In this document: positions 7,901 through 16,821 of the stretch, one piece after another
Numbering within the stretch: position 1 is the first letter of the stretch
Layout: every line of letters starts with the position of its first letter
NCBI RefSeq assembly: GCF_000482865.1
Contig: NZ_AXWW01000037.1
Location: 1 to 64,000, forward strand
Direction of reading: 5' to 3'
Length of the DNA stretch: 64,000 nt
Source of the DNA: Actinokineospora inagensis DSM 44258
GTDB taxonomy: Bacteria; Actinomycetota; Actinomycetes; Mycobacteriales; Pseudonocardiaceae
The notes under the pieces: model-generated
Database searches by the model: none
What the model saw: the letters and a program-made list of their open reading frames with translations, nothing else
What the model was told of the DNA's origin: nothing
Made by a program: the position numbers and the translations under genes

Positions 7901-9213
7901 GCCATCCCGGTGATGTCGACTCGCTGCGCGAGCTTGTCGAGCTGCACCCCAGGCTTCCCCGGCGAGTTCTGGACCAACGTCATGACAACCCTTCTGGCTA
8001 CGTGGTGCTTGCGTACGTGTTCGGGAGCCATTCGCTCCGCGCCCAGGAGCGTGCCGAGCGCGTCATCGCCTCTGCCGGTCAAACTCTGCGCACGGGCGAA
8101 GTCCAGCAGATACCGCACGCGGCGCTCGACCGGCACGTTCGCGGTGTCGATCGGCAGTCTCGTGCTGAGAACTGTCTGGAGATCACCCAGTTCCGCCGCT
8201 GTGTTGACCCGGTGGATGGCCACGTTCGTCGGTCCGAACGCCGTCCAGAGATCGTTGCCATCGCGCCCGAGCCGTCGCGCGGCCTGGGCGGCTTCGTCCA
8301 GGTAGCCAGTGGTCCGGACACCGTCACCAAAGCGTGCTGCCGCCATGGACCCGGCGAGGAACAACATCCCGTACACGGACACCGCCGCACTGCCGCGGGC
8401 CAGCTCGCCTTCCACACCTCGCGCGCCAGACTCGATGACCCGCATCGCGGCCTCGAAGCGCCCGTTCGACAACATCGCGAAGGCCACCGAGCGCATCAGC
8501 GACCCCCTGATCACAGGGTCGTCGGCCTGCTCGGCAGCGTTCAAACCGCGTTCAGCGGCTATCCACGCCAAGTCCGGATCTTGCGTCTTCGTCAGCACCG
8601 AAGCCGCCACCTGGTACGACAACGCCAGCACACCCTGAGCCGCGGATCGCCCCGAAATCGACGCCTCATGAACGGCTCGTTGCGCGTCGCCGAGCACGAC
8701 CAAAGCTCTACCTGCCGCGACGGTAAAACGCGACTGCTGGTAAGCGTCGAACGCAGCTTTCAGGTCGTGCTTCACCGCCCCCAAAGTGGGTGGATCACGA
8801 TCGTCACCCTGTCGCTGAGCCGGGGATGTCGCGTAACTGGTCAACGCCTCGCACAGCTCGGCCACCGAACCTGACGAGCGCCCTGCCAGCCGGGGCATCG
8901 ATGAACCACGCCTGGGTTCCGAAGCGATGTACCCAACCAGCCGCGCACGCCGCTGGGTCTGGTCCTGCTTCGCCAGCTCACGGAGCCTGATCAACTCACC
9001 GCCGGCGCCCAGAGCCGCGTCCAGCGCACGAACAAGATCGACAGAGGGCAGGTTCCTCTGCGGTCGCTCAGCCAGCGACACATACTGGCGGGTGTACCCG
9101 ACACGCTGGGCAAGCTGCGGCTGGCTCAGCCCGGCTGCTTTGCGAAGCCTGCGGACCTCACCAGCAAGGCGAGCAGCAGTCTCACTGGCTTCGCCCTCAC
9201 TGCCGTGCGACAC
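7897..9213 (-). CDS. XRE-family regulator with TPR-like C-terminal region
   Basis: A 438-residue regulator. An N-terminal helix-turn-helix (about residues 13-70, LRKAAGLSQPQLAQRVGYTR followed by QYVSLAE) is followed by a long helical region with TPR-like repeats that often sense a peptide or small ligand in this family. It is the upstream gene of the XRE-NUDIX pair and is oriented with the lanthipeptide operon. It is therefore the obvious candidate for its regulator, but no binding data exist. Confidence 0.8.
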   Translation of the reverse strand: MSHGSEGEASETAARLAGEVRRLRKAAGLSQPQLAQRVGYTRQYVSLAERPQRNLPSVDLVRALDAALGAGGELIRLRELAKQDQTQRRARLVGYIASEPRRGSSMPRLAGRSSGSVAELCEALTSYATSPAQRQGDDRDPPTLGAVKHDLKAAFDAYQQSRFTVAAGRALVVLGDAQRAVHEASISGRSAAQGVLALSYQVAASVLTKTQDPDLAWIAAERGLNAAEQADDPVIRGSLMRSVAFAMLSNGRFEAAMRVIESGARGVEGELARGSAAVSVYGMLFLAGSMAAARFGDGVRTTGYLDEAAQAARRLGRDGNDLWTAFGPTNVAIHRVNTAAELGDLQTVLSTRLPIDTANVPVERRVRYLLDFARAQSLTGRGDDALGTLLGAERMAPEHVRKHHVARRVVMTLVQNSPGKPGVQLDKLAQRVDITGMA

Positions 9214-10734
9214 CCCGCCGACGCTACCAGCCGAGCCGCTACGGTCAGAAAGTCCGACAGACCTCTACGCGATCTCCAGCAGCGTCGAAGCGGCGGGGGC
9301 TACAGCGCTGCATGGGAGGGCTGCAACTCTTTAACCAGCGCTGAGCAAGATCGCGACCATCGCTCCTGCACCGAGGTAAGGCCCCAGAGGTATCGGTGAG
9401 GCTCGGTAGGCACATTTCGCCAAGCGGAGTACACCCCGGACAGCCGCCGCGATAAGCCAACCAAGGAGTGCAACAGTCAAACCGCCGTCCAGCCGTACCA
9501 CCCCAGCGCGAGGTCTAGGACGTCAGCGAGTTTGAAGTCTCCGGCGCCGAGTCCACCGGTTGCGAGGGCGAGGTAGGACGCGGCGAGGCCGCCCGTTCCG
9601 AGCAGGGCACCTGTCAAGTTGGCGTGCTGCGGGTCGAGGACGGTGACAGCAGTGAGGCCGCGCCGAGTCGAACGGCCCGTACTCGTCCAAGCCGTGATCG
9701 GCGGAGCGGTGGGTCTTGTCCCCGTTCTGGTCGAACTTGAACGTCGGTGGCTCAAAGCGGTTCGACCGCACCTGCCGGGCGGCGTTGGACGAGTCCACCG
9801 GCGGCTCCAGCGTCGCCAGCAGGCCGTGCGCGATTGTCAGCGGCCCCCGGTCCGCGAGCCGACCGGCAATGTCGACCGTCTTCTCGAACCGGCTGAACGC
9901 ACCGAGCAGTTCGAAGACCACAGCCTCTAACTCCTTGACGATTTGCGGCCGTCCGACCTCGCTAGCGTCATGACTACGTTGCTGAATGTCTCCCGGTGCC
10001 CCTCAACCACGCCTCAGCGAACGATATTCGCGGGTAGCGAACACCGTGGGCCTGCCGTGTGCGGCGACATCGGCGATCAACGTGACACCAGCGATCCCGG
10101 ATTACGTCCTGGATACGACGTGGGTGTCCGCCAACTCCACGCGGAGGGCGGTTGAGGTGGTCGTTCTACTCGTACTTGACCAGTCCCCCGTTGAAGGACC
10201 CGTCGAGAAGACGACCGGCATGAAGTCGGACACGACACCGACACCAAGACCAAAGTGCTGGCTCGAGATTCGAGTCACCAATAGATCGCAATGAGTGACT
10301 AAGAGAGGTCGAGTCGATGGCCTAGGGGCACGCCGTTCTCGTTCCATCCTTCGGCCGCGTCCTGGTGAACCTAGACCTACCGAAGGTGGCGATGGCCGGA
10401 TTGCGAGGTGTCGACCACGGTCGACGTGCCAGCAGTGTCGCCCCCAGTGAGCCGTTGTCATGATGAAGTCGAGCCCGTCGTGGCTGATCAACACCGCGTC
10501 CCCGCCTGGCCCGGCTCATCCACGGCCGCCGCCGCGACATCGACGACGACCACAGCCATATCACGAATCGCCTGGTCAAACACATGTTGATCACTTTGGA
10601 TCATTGCCGGGAGCAGGGTGTGGACTGGGGGTGACCCGGAAACGACGCTGTACCAACGAAGACGGCCTGACCTCTTCGGTATGCGCGTTGGGGTCAGATC
10701 ACGCTGCTCCCCACGTGCTCCCCGAAACGATCAA
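9214..10734. other. Degenerate stretch without an intact gene
   Basis: Apart from the prepilin peptidase relic (9331-9660) I see only broken frames. One leftward frame from 9921 (MVFELLGAFSRFEKTVD) looks gene-like for about 85 residues and then runs into the relic. Another leftward frame around 10590-10400 reads as protein only if a frameshift is allowed near 10495. These look like remains of an older integrated element next to tRNA-Val(CAC). Confidence 0.5.
9331..9660 (-). pseudogene. Prepilin peptidase (A24) C-terminal relic with frameshift
   Basis: Two leftward frames together give the C-terminal half of an A24 prepilin peptidase. The first contains GGLGAGDFKLADVL, the GxGDxK catalytic-Asp motif, and ends at a TGA near 9477 after GWYGWTAV. 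One base out of phase the protein continues as LTVALLGWLIAAAVRG and then PIPLGPYLGAGAMVAILL up to TAA at 9331. The N-terminal half is absent. It is about 42 kb from the Tad locus, which has its own peptidase, so it is a relic of another copy. Confidence 0.7.
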
Positions 10735-10765
10735 CGCCCCACCAACGTGATCCGTTGGCAGGGCG
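10735..10765. terminator. Hairpin on the 3' side of tRNA-Val(CAC)
   Basis: CGCCCCACCAACG, a 5-nt loop and CGTTGGCAGGGCG form a 13-bp stem with one mismatch pair. It lies about 20 nt beyond the 3' end of the leftward tRNA, where its transcript would end. Confidence 0.55.
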
Positions 10766-10786
10766 CTGACCTGCAAATATAACCAG

Positions 10787-10858
10787 TGGGCGATACTGGG
10801 ATCGAACCAGTGACCCCTTCGGTGTGAACGAAGTGCTCTCCCGCTGAGCTAATCGCCC
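10787..10858 (-). tRNA. tRNA-Val (anticodon CAC)
   Basis: The minus strand folds as a full cloverleaf: acceptor GGGCGAT/ATCGCCC, D arm GCTC-AGCGGGA-GAGC, anticodon arm CTTCG-TTCACAC-CGAAG with CAC at the wobble-to-third positions, and T arm ACTGG-TTCGATC-CCAGT. CCA is not encoded. Its 3' end faces the accessory island at 1-10.8 kb, as expected if that island entered here. Confidence 0.93.
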
Positions 10859-10908
10859 GGTGTGGCCGTGGGCCACATCGACAGGGGAAGAGTACAGGAT
10901 GGTCTTGG

Positions 10909-11319
10909 TCAGGTGAAAAGGGGGGACCCCAGCCACGGCCAGTGCACGCCGAACCAGCCGCCGACCAGGGAGAAGGTGTTGAGGAGCCAGAGGGTGGCCA
11001 GGACGACGGCGGCGGTAGCGGCGAGGACGAGGAGGCGGACGGCGAGGGGTTGGTGTTTGAGCCAGTCGGTCCAGGCGTTGTATTTGGTGCGGGCGTAGGT
11101 GAGGGCGCGGTGGGCCCAGGCGAACTCGGCGGCGAGGATGGCGAGGCCCGCGAAGACGATGAGCCAGCCGGGGCCGGGGTATGGGATCAAGACGACCCCC
11201 GCGACCAGCACGAGTCCACCGACGACGCCGACACCGGCGCGCCAGACGGTTCGGGTCGTGGGGTTGCGGTTAGCCCATTCGGGGCGCATGGCGCCTTTCT
11301 CACGGGTCCCTTCGGTCAC
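10909..11319 (-). CDS. TIGR02611-type small membrane protein
   Basis: A 136-residue protein with two or three hydrophobic segments. The segment after the N-terminus (GVGVVGGLVLVAGVVLIPYP) leads into the signature PGPGWLIVFAGLAIL, typical of the TIGR02611 family of conserved actinomycete membrane proteins of unknown function. It reads away from the divergent ssgB-like gene. Its presence here marks conserved core chromosome between two tRNA-Val genes. Confidence 0.8.
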   Translation of the reverse strand: MTEGTREKGAMRPEWANRNPTTRTVWRAGVGVVGGLVLVAGVVLIPYPGPGWLIVFAGLAILAAEFAWAHRALTYARTKYNAWTDWLKHQPLAVRLLVLAATAAVVLATLWLLNTFSLVGGWFGVHWPWLGSPLFT

Positions 11320-11714
11320 GCTGTCACCACCTCTCGCAGACTGTTTCCCATTCTGCCGTTGGGCCGTTCGTGCGGCACGATCAAGCGTCTTGACTCACCT
11401 GTGACCTGCGGGAAGGGTGGGTCACACCACAGTCCTGGGTCACCTCCGCAGGTCAGCGCGGCATTGCCACGGGCGTGGAAAACAGGGAAGGAACATTCGT
11501 GCTCAGGGCGCTACCACGGCGGCCGAAAACCAGCCAGTATGGAGAAGCCCTACGTAGAATCATCACTCTGCGCAGTGGTGAGACAGCCCTCCGCACAGGA
11601 GTGGTGCACCGGACGGGTGATGTACGCCTGTTCCGCGTCCCGCTTGGTGCGTGGTGCCGTCACATAGAAGGGACTCAGTCGTTTGGCTGGGAGGGGAGAA
11701 GAAGGGTAGCGACG
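11320..11714. promoter_or_regulatory. Divergent intergenic region of the TIGR02611 and ssgB-like genes
   Basis: No gene is convincing here. It must hold both promoters. A 9-bp inverted repeat GACCTGCGG (11403-11411) and CCGCAGGTC (11446-11454), spaced by 34 nt, is the only structured feature seen and may be an operator. A weak open frame from 11475 leads into the SsgB-like protein but lacks family similarity. Confidence 0.45.
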
Positions 11715-12140
11715 ATGCGAAACGATCACGTCACGCTGCGGTCGACCGCGGTGTTCGACCTCTTGGCACCGAGGACCCCCGCGGTCCCGGTGAAGGTCGA
11801 ACTGCGCTACGACACCCGTGATCCGTACGCGGTGGTCGCGGCCTTCCGCACCGGGCGCGCCGGTTGGGTCGAGTGGGTGTTCGCCCGCGACCTGCTCGCC
11901 GACGGCCTCATCGCCGAGGCGGGCGACGGCGACGTCCGCATCCGCCCGGCCGTCGACGACCCCGAGGTCGTGGTGATCGAGCTCAGCTCCCCGTCCGGCC
12001 ACGCCGTGTTCGAGGCCTCCGCCCAGGAACTCGCGGACTTCCTCGACCGCACCTATGACGTGGTCGTCCCCGGCAATGAACACCTCTGGGTCGACGTCGA
12101 CGAGGCCCTCACCCACCTGATCTCCACTGACCTGACCTGA
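11715..12140 (+). CDS. ssgB: SsgA-family sporulation/cell-division regulator (SsgB-like)
   Basis: A 141-residue SsgA-like protein. SsgB proteins recruit FtsZ to future septa in sporulating actinomycetes. The family core is clear: VELRYDTRDPYAVVAAF near residue 27, WVEWVFARDLLADGL near 50 and the ELSSPSGHAVFEA segment near 92. I start at ATG 11715, where family similarity begins, with GAAGGG about 8 nt upstream; longer readings add unrelated residues. The neighbouring tRNA cluster is the context of ssgB in many actinomycetes, which supports orthology with SsgB and not another SsgA-like paralogue. Confidence 0.85.
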   Translation: MRNDHVTLRSTAVFDLLAPRTPAVPVKVELRYDTRDPYAVVAAFRTGRAGWVEWVFARDLLADGLIAEAGDGDVRIRPAVDDPEVVVIELSSPSGHAVFEASAQELADFLDRTYDVVVPGNEHLWVDVDEALTHLISTDLT

Positions 12141-12248
12141 GCGAACGCCGAACCGCACCCCCCGATTTGGAACCCGGTTCGGCCGTCCGATAGAGTTCTG
12201 CTCACACCACGGGGGACAACCTGAAGGCCTGGGAGCTCTCGGTGGCGT

Positions 12249-12321
12249 GCGGACGTAGCGCAGCTGGTAGCGCATCACCTTGCCAAGGTGAGGGTCGCGG
12301 GTTCGAATCCCGTCGTCCGCT
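12249..12321 (+). tRNA. tRNA-Gly (anticodon GCC)
   Basis: Cloverleaf with acceptor GCGGACG/CGTCCGC, anticodon stem TCACC/GGTGA with loop TTGCCAA (GCC), and T arm CGCGGG-TTCGAAT-CCCG. It is the first of three closely spaced tRNA genes. Confidence 0.93.
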
Positions 12322-12373
12322 CGGAAGCGGTTCGGCCTCTGCGCCGGCCCCCCGGGGCCACCCCTCGGGATCC

Positions 12374-12445
12374 GGCGGAGTGGCCGAGTGGCTTAGGCAA
12401 GGGCCTGCAAAGCCCTGTACGCGGGTTCGATTCCCGCCTCCGCCT
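12374..12445 (+). tRNA. tRNA-Cys (anticodon GCA)
   Basis: Cloverleaf with acceptor GGCGGAG/CTCCGCC, anticodon stem AGGGC/GCCCT with loop CTGCAAA (GCA), and T arm GCGGG-TTCGATT-CCCGC. It starts 52 nt after tRNA-Gly and ends one base before tRNA-Val, so the two are probably cut from one transcript. Confidence 0.93.
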
Positions 12446-12446
12446 C

Positions 12447-12521
<75 letters not shown>

Positions 12522-12540
12522 GTTATATACACTGGTCACA

Positions 12541-12571
12541 AGCCCCGTCCTCCACCTCGGAGGGCGGGGCT
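12541..12571. terminator. Bidirectional terminator between tRNA-Val and integrase
   Basis: AGCCCCGTCCTCC and GGAGGGCGGGGCT pair over 13 positions (one G-U) around a 5-nt loop. It lies between the rightward tRNA cluster and the stop codon of the leftward integrase and can serve both. Confidence 0.75.
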
Positions 12572-13906
12572 TCAGTGATCAAATGGAGACGATTGGGAGA
12601 CGGCGGGATTCTTACCGTCGCGGTATTCGATCTCCAGCCTGGTGAACACCGGCTTCAGGTGCGGGAACCACGTCACCAACTGTGACCGCTCGGCGGTCGT
12701 CAACGCGATCAGGCTCGACTCCCATCGCGCCTCCAGCGCGTCGAGGATCTGCTTGCGCATGACCTCGGTCACGTGGTCGTAGGTGCGGCCGATGCCCTTC
12801 ATCTTCTGCCCCAACCTGGCTCGGCGAGCGACCTCGGGAACACCGTCCTCGGTCAGCCAGGTGGCGTGGGTGTGGCGACCTTCGTGGAAGGTGAACCACG
12901 GCAGGATCGCGGGAACGTGATTCTCCGCGGTCGGAGCGTCGGGGTTCACGCCGTCCCAGGCCCTGCGCCAGAAGCGCTGGCGGAAGTTGGACCGCCGCCA
13001 CGGGTGCCCTTCGGGAGTGGCGAAGGCGAACGCGCGACGGTTGCTGTCGAGCAGCAGTTCGTAGAACACCGCGATACTCGGCGGCAACTGCACCGATCGC
13101 ATTCCGGCCGGTGTCTTCGTCCTGCCCTTGCGGGCGGAGAGCCCGCGGCGACGCCTGGCCGGTTGCGGCGGCGGGACGTCGACCAACGCCGTGCCGTGCT
13201 TCTTCAGCGTCCCGCCGACCTCCTTCAGCGGCGCCTGAACACTGATCTCCTTGCTCTGGTCGTCGTACTCGTGCCGCTGCTGTCCGGCCAACTCGCCCCA
13301 CCGGGCGCCGGTGTAGACGTCGAGCAGGCAGAGCGTGAACCCGCCGACACCGAGGCCGGCCTCATACAGCCGCATCGCCGCCCGCAGCGCCTGCACCGGC
13401 GAGGCGACGAACCGCTCCAGCTCGTAGTCACCCGAGGACACCCGCACCCCGCTGCACGGACTGGCGGGGATGATCCGCTCCTTGACCGCCGCCTTCATGA
13501 AGGTCGAGAACGTGGCGAAGATCGACGACACCGTGGTCTGGGCGTACTCCTCGTGCAGCTCCGAAACCCACTTCTCGATCTCGACGTAGCTGTTGAAGAT
13601 GCCGATCAACGGCCAATCGCCCCACTGCGGGATCAGATGGGTATCGAGATGCGACCGGTACTTCGCCGCCGTGCCCTCGGCGAGCCGAGGCTTGATCGCG
13701 GCCAGGTACCCCTCCGCGAACACACCGAACGGCGTCTCGGCCTCACGCGGGTCGATCCACATGTTCCGCCGGATCAACGCCTCTTGCTCGTCGCCGTAGT
13801 CCAGCGCTGCCTTCTCGGAGGAGAAGCCGGACTGGCTGCCCCAGGTGCCGTCGGGGCGCTTGTACCGCGATCTCCATGTTTTGCCGATTAACTCGCCATA
13901 CGCCAT
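12572..13906 (-). CDS. int: Tyrosine site-specific integrase of the ICE
   Basis: A 444-residue phage-type integrase. An N-terminal arm and SAM-like core-binding domain (to about residue 165) are followed by the catalytic domain with Arg202 in TGARWGE, His341-Arg344-His345 in HEGRHTH, and the nucleophile Tyr376 in GRTYDHV. All key residues are present. It would recombine the element at the 3' end of the adjacent tRNA-Val(GAC). It overlaps the excisionase gene upstream by 19 nt. Confidence 0.9.
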   Translation of the reverse strand: MAYGELIGKTWRSRYKRPDGTWGSQSGFSSEKAALDYGDEQEALIRRNMWIDPREAETPFGVFAEGYLAAIKPRLAEGTAAKYRSHLDTHLIPQWGDWPLIGIFNSYVEIEKWVSELHEEYAQTTVSSIFATFSTFMKAAVKERIIPASPCSGVRVSSGDYELERFVASPVQALRAAMRLYEAGLGVGGFTLCLLDVYTGARWGELAGQQRHEYDDQSKEISVQAPLKEVGGTLKKHGTALVDVPPPQPARRRRGLSARKGRTKTPAGMRSVQLPPSIAVFYELLLDSNRRAFAFATPEGHPWRRSNFRQRFWRRAWDGVNPDAPTAENHVPAILPWFTFHEGRHTHATWLTEDGVPEVARRARLGQKMKGIGRTYDHVTEVMRKQILDALEARWESSLIALTTAERSQLVTWFPHLKPVFTRLEIEYRDGKNPAVSQSSPFDH

Positions 13907-14277
13907 GGGAGACCTCCCTTCCTTGTCGTTCCCGCTCTAGGTGATGCGGACTTTTGTGCTTGCTCCGCGAACCGGATGATCGCCGCGATGTCGTCGCGAC
14001 TGAATCTGTAGTGCTTGCCGATCCGGCGATGAGGGATCTGTCCAGAGGCGGCGAGATCTCGCAACGTCCGTGGTGACATGTGGAATAAGTCCCCGACCTG
14101 ATCGGCTGTGAGAAGTTCCTCCGCTGACACCGGTGATCTCGCCACGAGTGCGCGAACTGCCTTGGCCAACTCGTCGACACTGCTCACGAGTTCGTATCCC
14201 GTGGACTGCTCTCCCTTCTGTGTGGACGGACACGCGCAGGCATCGCTATCGGCACTGCCTTCCGGTGGTGTGGACAT
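13888..14277 (-). CDS. xis: Excisionase-like helix-turn-helix protein
   Basis: A small protein of about 129 residues whose C-terminal half is a MerR/HTH_17-type domain: LLTADQVGDLFHMSPRTL then AASGQIPHRRIGKHYRFSR. Such proteins bend attachment-site DNA and steer the integrase to excision. It overlaps the integrase start, so the two are co-expressed. The start is uncertain: ATG 14277 is preferred, while ATG 14340 gives 21 more residues but no better ribosome site. Confidence 0.7.
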   Translation of the reverse strand: MSTPPEGSADSDACACPSTQKGEQSTGYELVSSVDELAKAVRALVARSPVSAEELLTADQVGDLFHMSPRTLRDLAASGQIPHRRIGKHYRFSRDDIAAIIRFAEQAQKSASPRAGTTRKGGLPWRMAS

Positions 14278-14417
14278 GACTGACTCGCCCTCGTCGGTGA
14301 AGCATCTGAAAAGGGCTGCGCCTGTACGGGAATCCGTCATCGTGATGGCCGGATTGCCAGCTGTACCATCTGTTTACCGTGCAGCGCAAACCCCAGGACC
14401 TTGCCGCCGGTCTTCCC

Positions 14418-14912
14418 TCAGGCGGCTACTGTGTAATCCCCCGCGCGGATCTCCCAGCGCACCCTCGCGATCCCGTCGACACCTCGGTCTTGTCGCGGTC
14501 TGCCCGGAGTGGACCACCCTGAGCGGGGGCGCAGTTCGTCGACGGCGATCAGTCCAGCAGCACGGAGACTTGCCCCGGTCTCGCCGTGCTGGGTGTAGGT
14601 GATCATGCGGTGATAGCCCATGGCGCGGGCCGCACGCCAGCAGGCGCCGTACAGCTTGGAGTTGGCACCGTGGTGGCCGAGAGTGCAGGTCCTGGTGACC
14701 TCGACGGTGCTGTCGTCGTCGAGCAACCGGGCGACGGGCCTTCCCACGGTGGCCACTCCGACAAGCTTGCCTACACGCTCCACTCCGACGGCGAACTTCA
14801 TGCCCCGCGGCGGCCTGTGGTGACGGTGATGTGCCGCGATGAAGGCAGTCGCCTCCCGAAAGCTGACCGGGACGATCCGTAGCTGCAACGGTGCCGGTGC
14901 CAGGACACTCAT
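14418..14912 (-). CDS. XF1762-family protein
   Basis: A 164-residue protein of the XF1762 family found on phages and integrative elements. The signature is clear: AAHHRHHRPPRGMKFAVGV near residue 27, GVATVGRPVARLLDDDSTVE near 52, and YTQHGETGASLRAAG near 105. The fold resembles an acetyltransferase, but no reaction is established. The start ATG overlaps the stop of the upstream methyltransferase-like gene (ATGA). The operon continues towards excisionase and integrase after 78-140 nt. Confidence 0.75.
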   Translation of the reverse strand: MSVLAPAPLQLRIVPVSFREATAFIAAHHRHHRPPRGMKFAVGVERVGKLVGVATVGRPVARLLDDDSTVEVTRTCTLGHHGANSKLYGACWRAARAMGYHRMITYTQHGETGASLRAAGLIAVDELRPRSGWSTPGRPRQDRGVDGIARVRWEIRAGDYTVAA

Positions 14913-15817
14913 GCGGCGGCACTTTCGGTGATCGGCTCAGCGAGTCGTCCGCTTCGCAGTCCACTTCGGCGGGATCGCGCAGCCCCGATCGCTGGCCCGC
15001 CACCATCGCGGACATCGCGAGCGGCACACGCAAGTACAGCCACATGAGCGGGGCGGAAGATCAGTACGTGGCGGTGAGCTACCAATGCGATCGGTCGACC
15101 GCTGGGGTGCGCGCGGACTCGGCGTCGTTCGGTGAGGGTGGCACGGGTGTGGACGCGGTCGTGGTGGAGCGCGGCGGTGAGGGCGATGGCGTGGTGAACG
15201 GGGACCAACCCCGTGGTGCGTCCGGCGTCGAGGATGGCGGTGGCGAGGTCGACGAGTTCGCCGCGGTCGTTGCGGGTGGGTGTGGCGACGACGGCGATGT
15301 GGCCGCCGGGGTGCAGGACTGCACGGGTGTGGTTGAGCGTGGTGGTGAGGTCGGTGACGGCGTCCGGTCGTGTGGGGTTGCGGAGGGCGGTGATGGCGAG
15401 GGTGGCGGTGCCGCGGGTGCCCGTGGCACGGATGTGGGTGAGGGCGGTGGCAGGTTGGTCGAGGACGCCGCCGTCGGACCAGGCGCCTGCGTGCTTGGCG
15501 GCGGTGATGTTGGTGCGGGCGAGTCGCCACCAACGGCGGTTTCTGGTGAGGCCGAGGGCGGGGCGTTGGTGGTGGAGGGCTTCGACGAGGGTGGTGCCTG
15601 CGCCGCAGTCGGGGTCGAGGACGAGTTCGCCGGGCCAGGTGTAGCGGGTGATGATCTCCGCGGCGATGGCGGGCGGGATGAGGTCGGGGTCGGTGGCGGT
15701 GCTGGGGTGGTAGCCGCCGTCGGTGAGTTGGGTAGTGAGGTCGATCTGTCCGGTGAGCCAAACCGAGCCGCCGCCGGGGGCCTGGTGGTCGGATGGGTCG
15801 AGGGGGTTCGTGGTCAT
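14909..15817 (-). CDS. DNA-methyltransferase-like protein lacking the catalytic PPY motif
   Basis: A 302-residue Rossmann protein related to N4/N6 DNA methylases. Around residue 65-80 the SAM-binding motif reads GELVLDPDCGAGTTLVEAL, as in real methylases. Where the catalytic (N/D/S)PP(Y/F) should follow, the sequence is TLAITALRNPT, so the catalytic motif is missing. The N-terminus has a short Gly-rich lead. It overlaps the upstream, similarly degenerate gene by 4 nt. The pair may form a heterodimer, or may act as a DNA- or SAM-binding regulator of the element. Function unknown. Confidence 0.6.
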   Translation of the reverse strand: MTTNPLDPSDHQAPGGGSVWLTGQIDLTTQLTDGGYHPSTATDPDLIPPAIAAEIITRYTWPGELVLDPDCGAGTTLVEALHHQRPALGLTRNRRWWRLARTNITAAKHAGAWSDGGVLDQPATALTHIRATGTRGTATLAITALRNPTRPDAVTDLTTTLNHTRAVLHPGGHIAVVATPTRNDRGELVDLATAILDAGRTTGLVPVHHAIALTAALHHDRVHTRATLTERRRVRAHPSGRPIALVAHRHVLIFRPAHVAVLACAARDVRDGGGPAIGAARSRRSGLRSGRLAEPITESAAA

Positions 15818-16821
15818 CGGGCCTCGCCAGTGTCGGTCGTGGTGAACACGAGGAGGTCGGCGTGTTCGGTGGTGTCGGCGGGGCCAGCCGGGTCGAGGGT
15901 CCCGGGCCGGTGGCCGCGGCGTGCGGGGGCGCGTCGTGGGGTGGTGGTCAGGAGTACGACACGGTCCAGGAGGAGTAGTCCGGCGCGGATGGTCTGGGGG
16001 ATGACCGTGGTGGCGGGGTCGATGAGTCGCCCGCCGTGTCTGTGACTGTGGGTGAGGACGGCGAGGGTGCCGGTCGGGGTCAGCATGGGCGCCCAGTCGG
16101 CGGGTCGCAGCCAGTCGGTGGCGCTGGGCGGGACCGTGGTGATGATCAGGTCGTAGCGGTCGACGGACCTGTCGGTCTGATCTCCGGGGCGTTCGGTCCG
16201 AGGCTCGTCGGCGGTCCGAGTCGAGTTACCCCCGCCGGTACGGGGGAGGTCCGCAGCACTCGGTCCGGGTCCGAACTCGGACTCGCTCGGGCCATCCCCG
16301 GCAGAGGCCCGACGCGAGCCAGCAACGCTGTGGCGGGTCGACGTCTCCGGCGACTTGGTGAGGTCGGCAGAGGTTGGTCCGATGAGGTGGGTCCGGGTGC
16401 CGCGGCCGAGTCGGAGGACGATCCAGGCGGCTTCGGTCAGGCCCGACAACGGGCTCGGGCGGGCCGGGCGTGGGACGCCGAGGTGGGCCTGGCCGGTGGG
16501 GTCGAACAGGTCGACGGCGCCGACGAGCAGGACCCTTTGGCCGGGTGTGGTGTAGGTGGTGACGATCTTGGCGGTGGCGGTCAGCAGCCACGGCGCCAGC
16601 CGCCCGAGATCACCCGCGGCGGCGGGTTGGGTCGGGCTGGAGGCGCAGGGCCAGACGGTCGCTGGGCGGGGCGCACGGCCGCGGACGCGGCGTCGGTGTT
16701 CCGGTCGCCGCAGCCCGGGAGGATCGGGAAGGGCGCGGTTTCGGTGGTCGGCTCGGTGTCGGCCTTCGGCCGGTGTGCGGCGGCGACGCCGGGGGTGTTC
16801 GTTGTCGGACAAGGCGGCCAT
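15814..16821 (-). CDS. Second methyltransferase-like protein of the ICE
   Basis: A 335-residue protein with an Arg-rich N-terminus (to about 60), a Rossmann-like strand PGQRVLLVGAVDLFD near 105, a low-complexity linker rich in Ser, Arg and Asp, and RYDLIITTVPPSATDW near 240, which looks like a methylase motif IV (PP) without the Tyr. Thus this protein keeps the PP motif and its downstream partner keeps the SAM loop. I start at ATG 16821 because AGAGGA lies 9 nt upstream; an in-frame ATG at 16872 lacks such a site. No function is established. Confidence 0.55.
   Translation of the reverse strand: MAALSDNEHPRRRRRTPAEGRHRADHRNRALPDPPGLRRPEHRRRVRGRAPRPATVWPCASSPTQPAAAGDLGRLAPWLLTATAKIVTTYTTPGQRVLLVGAVDLFDPTGQAHLGVPRPARPSPLSGLTEAAWIVLRLGRGTRTHLIGPTSADLTKSPETSTRHSVAGSRRASAGDGPSESEFGPGPSAADLPRTGGGNSTRTADEPRTERPGDQTDRSVDRYDLIITTVPPSATDWLRPADWAPMLTPTGTLAVLTHSHRHGGRLIDPATTVIPQTIRAGLLLLDRVVLLTTTPRRAPARRGHRPGTLDPAGPADTTEHADLLVFTTTDTGEAR

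Noticed and set aside
12540-12571. Possible CRISPR-like or att repeat after tRNA-Val
   Set aside because: It is a single perfect hairpin and fits a terminator; no repeated unit was found.
14937-15761. Long leftward frame of 274 codons over the methyltransferase-like gene
   Set aside because: Almost pure Arg/Pro/His composition; it is the out-of-phase shadow of the real gene.
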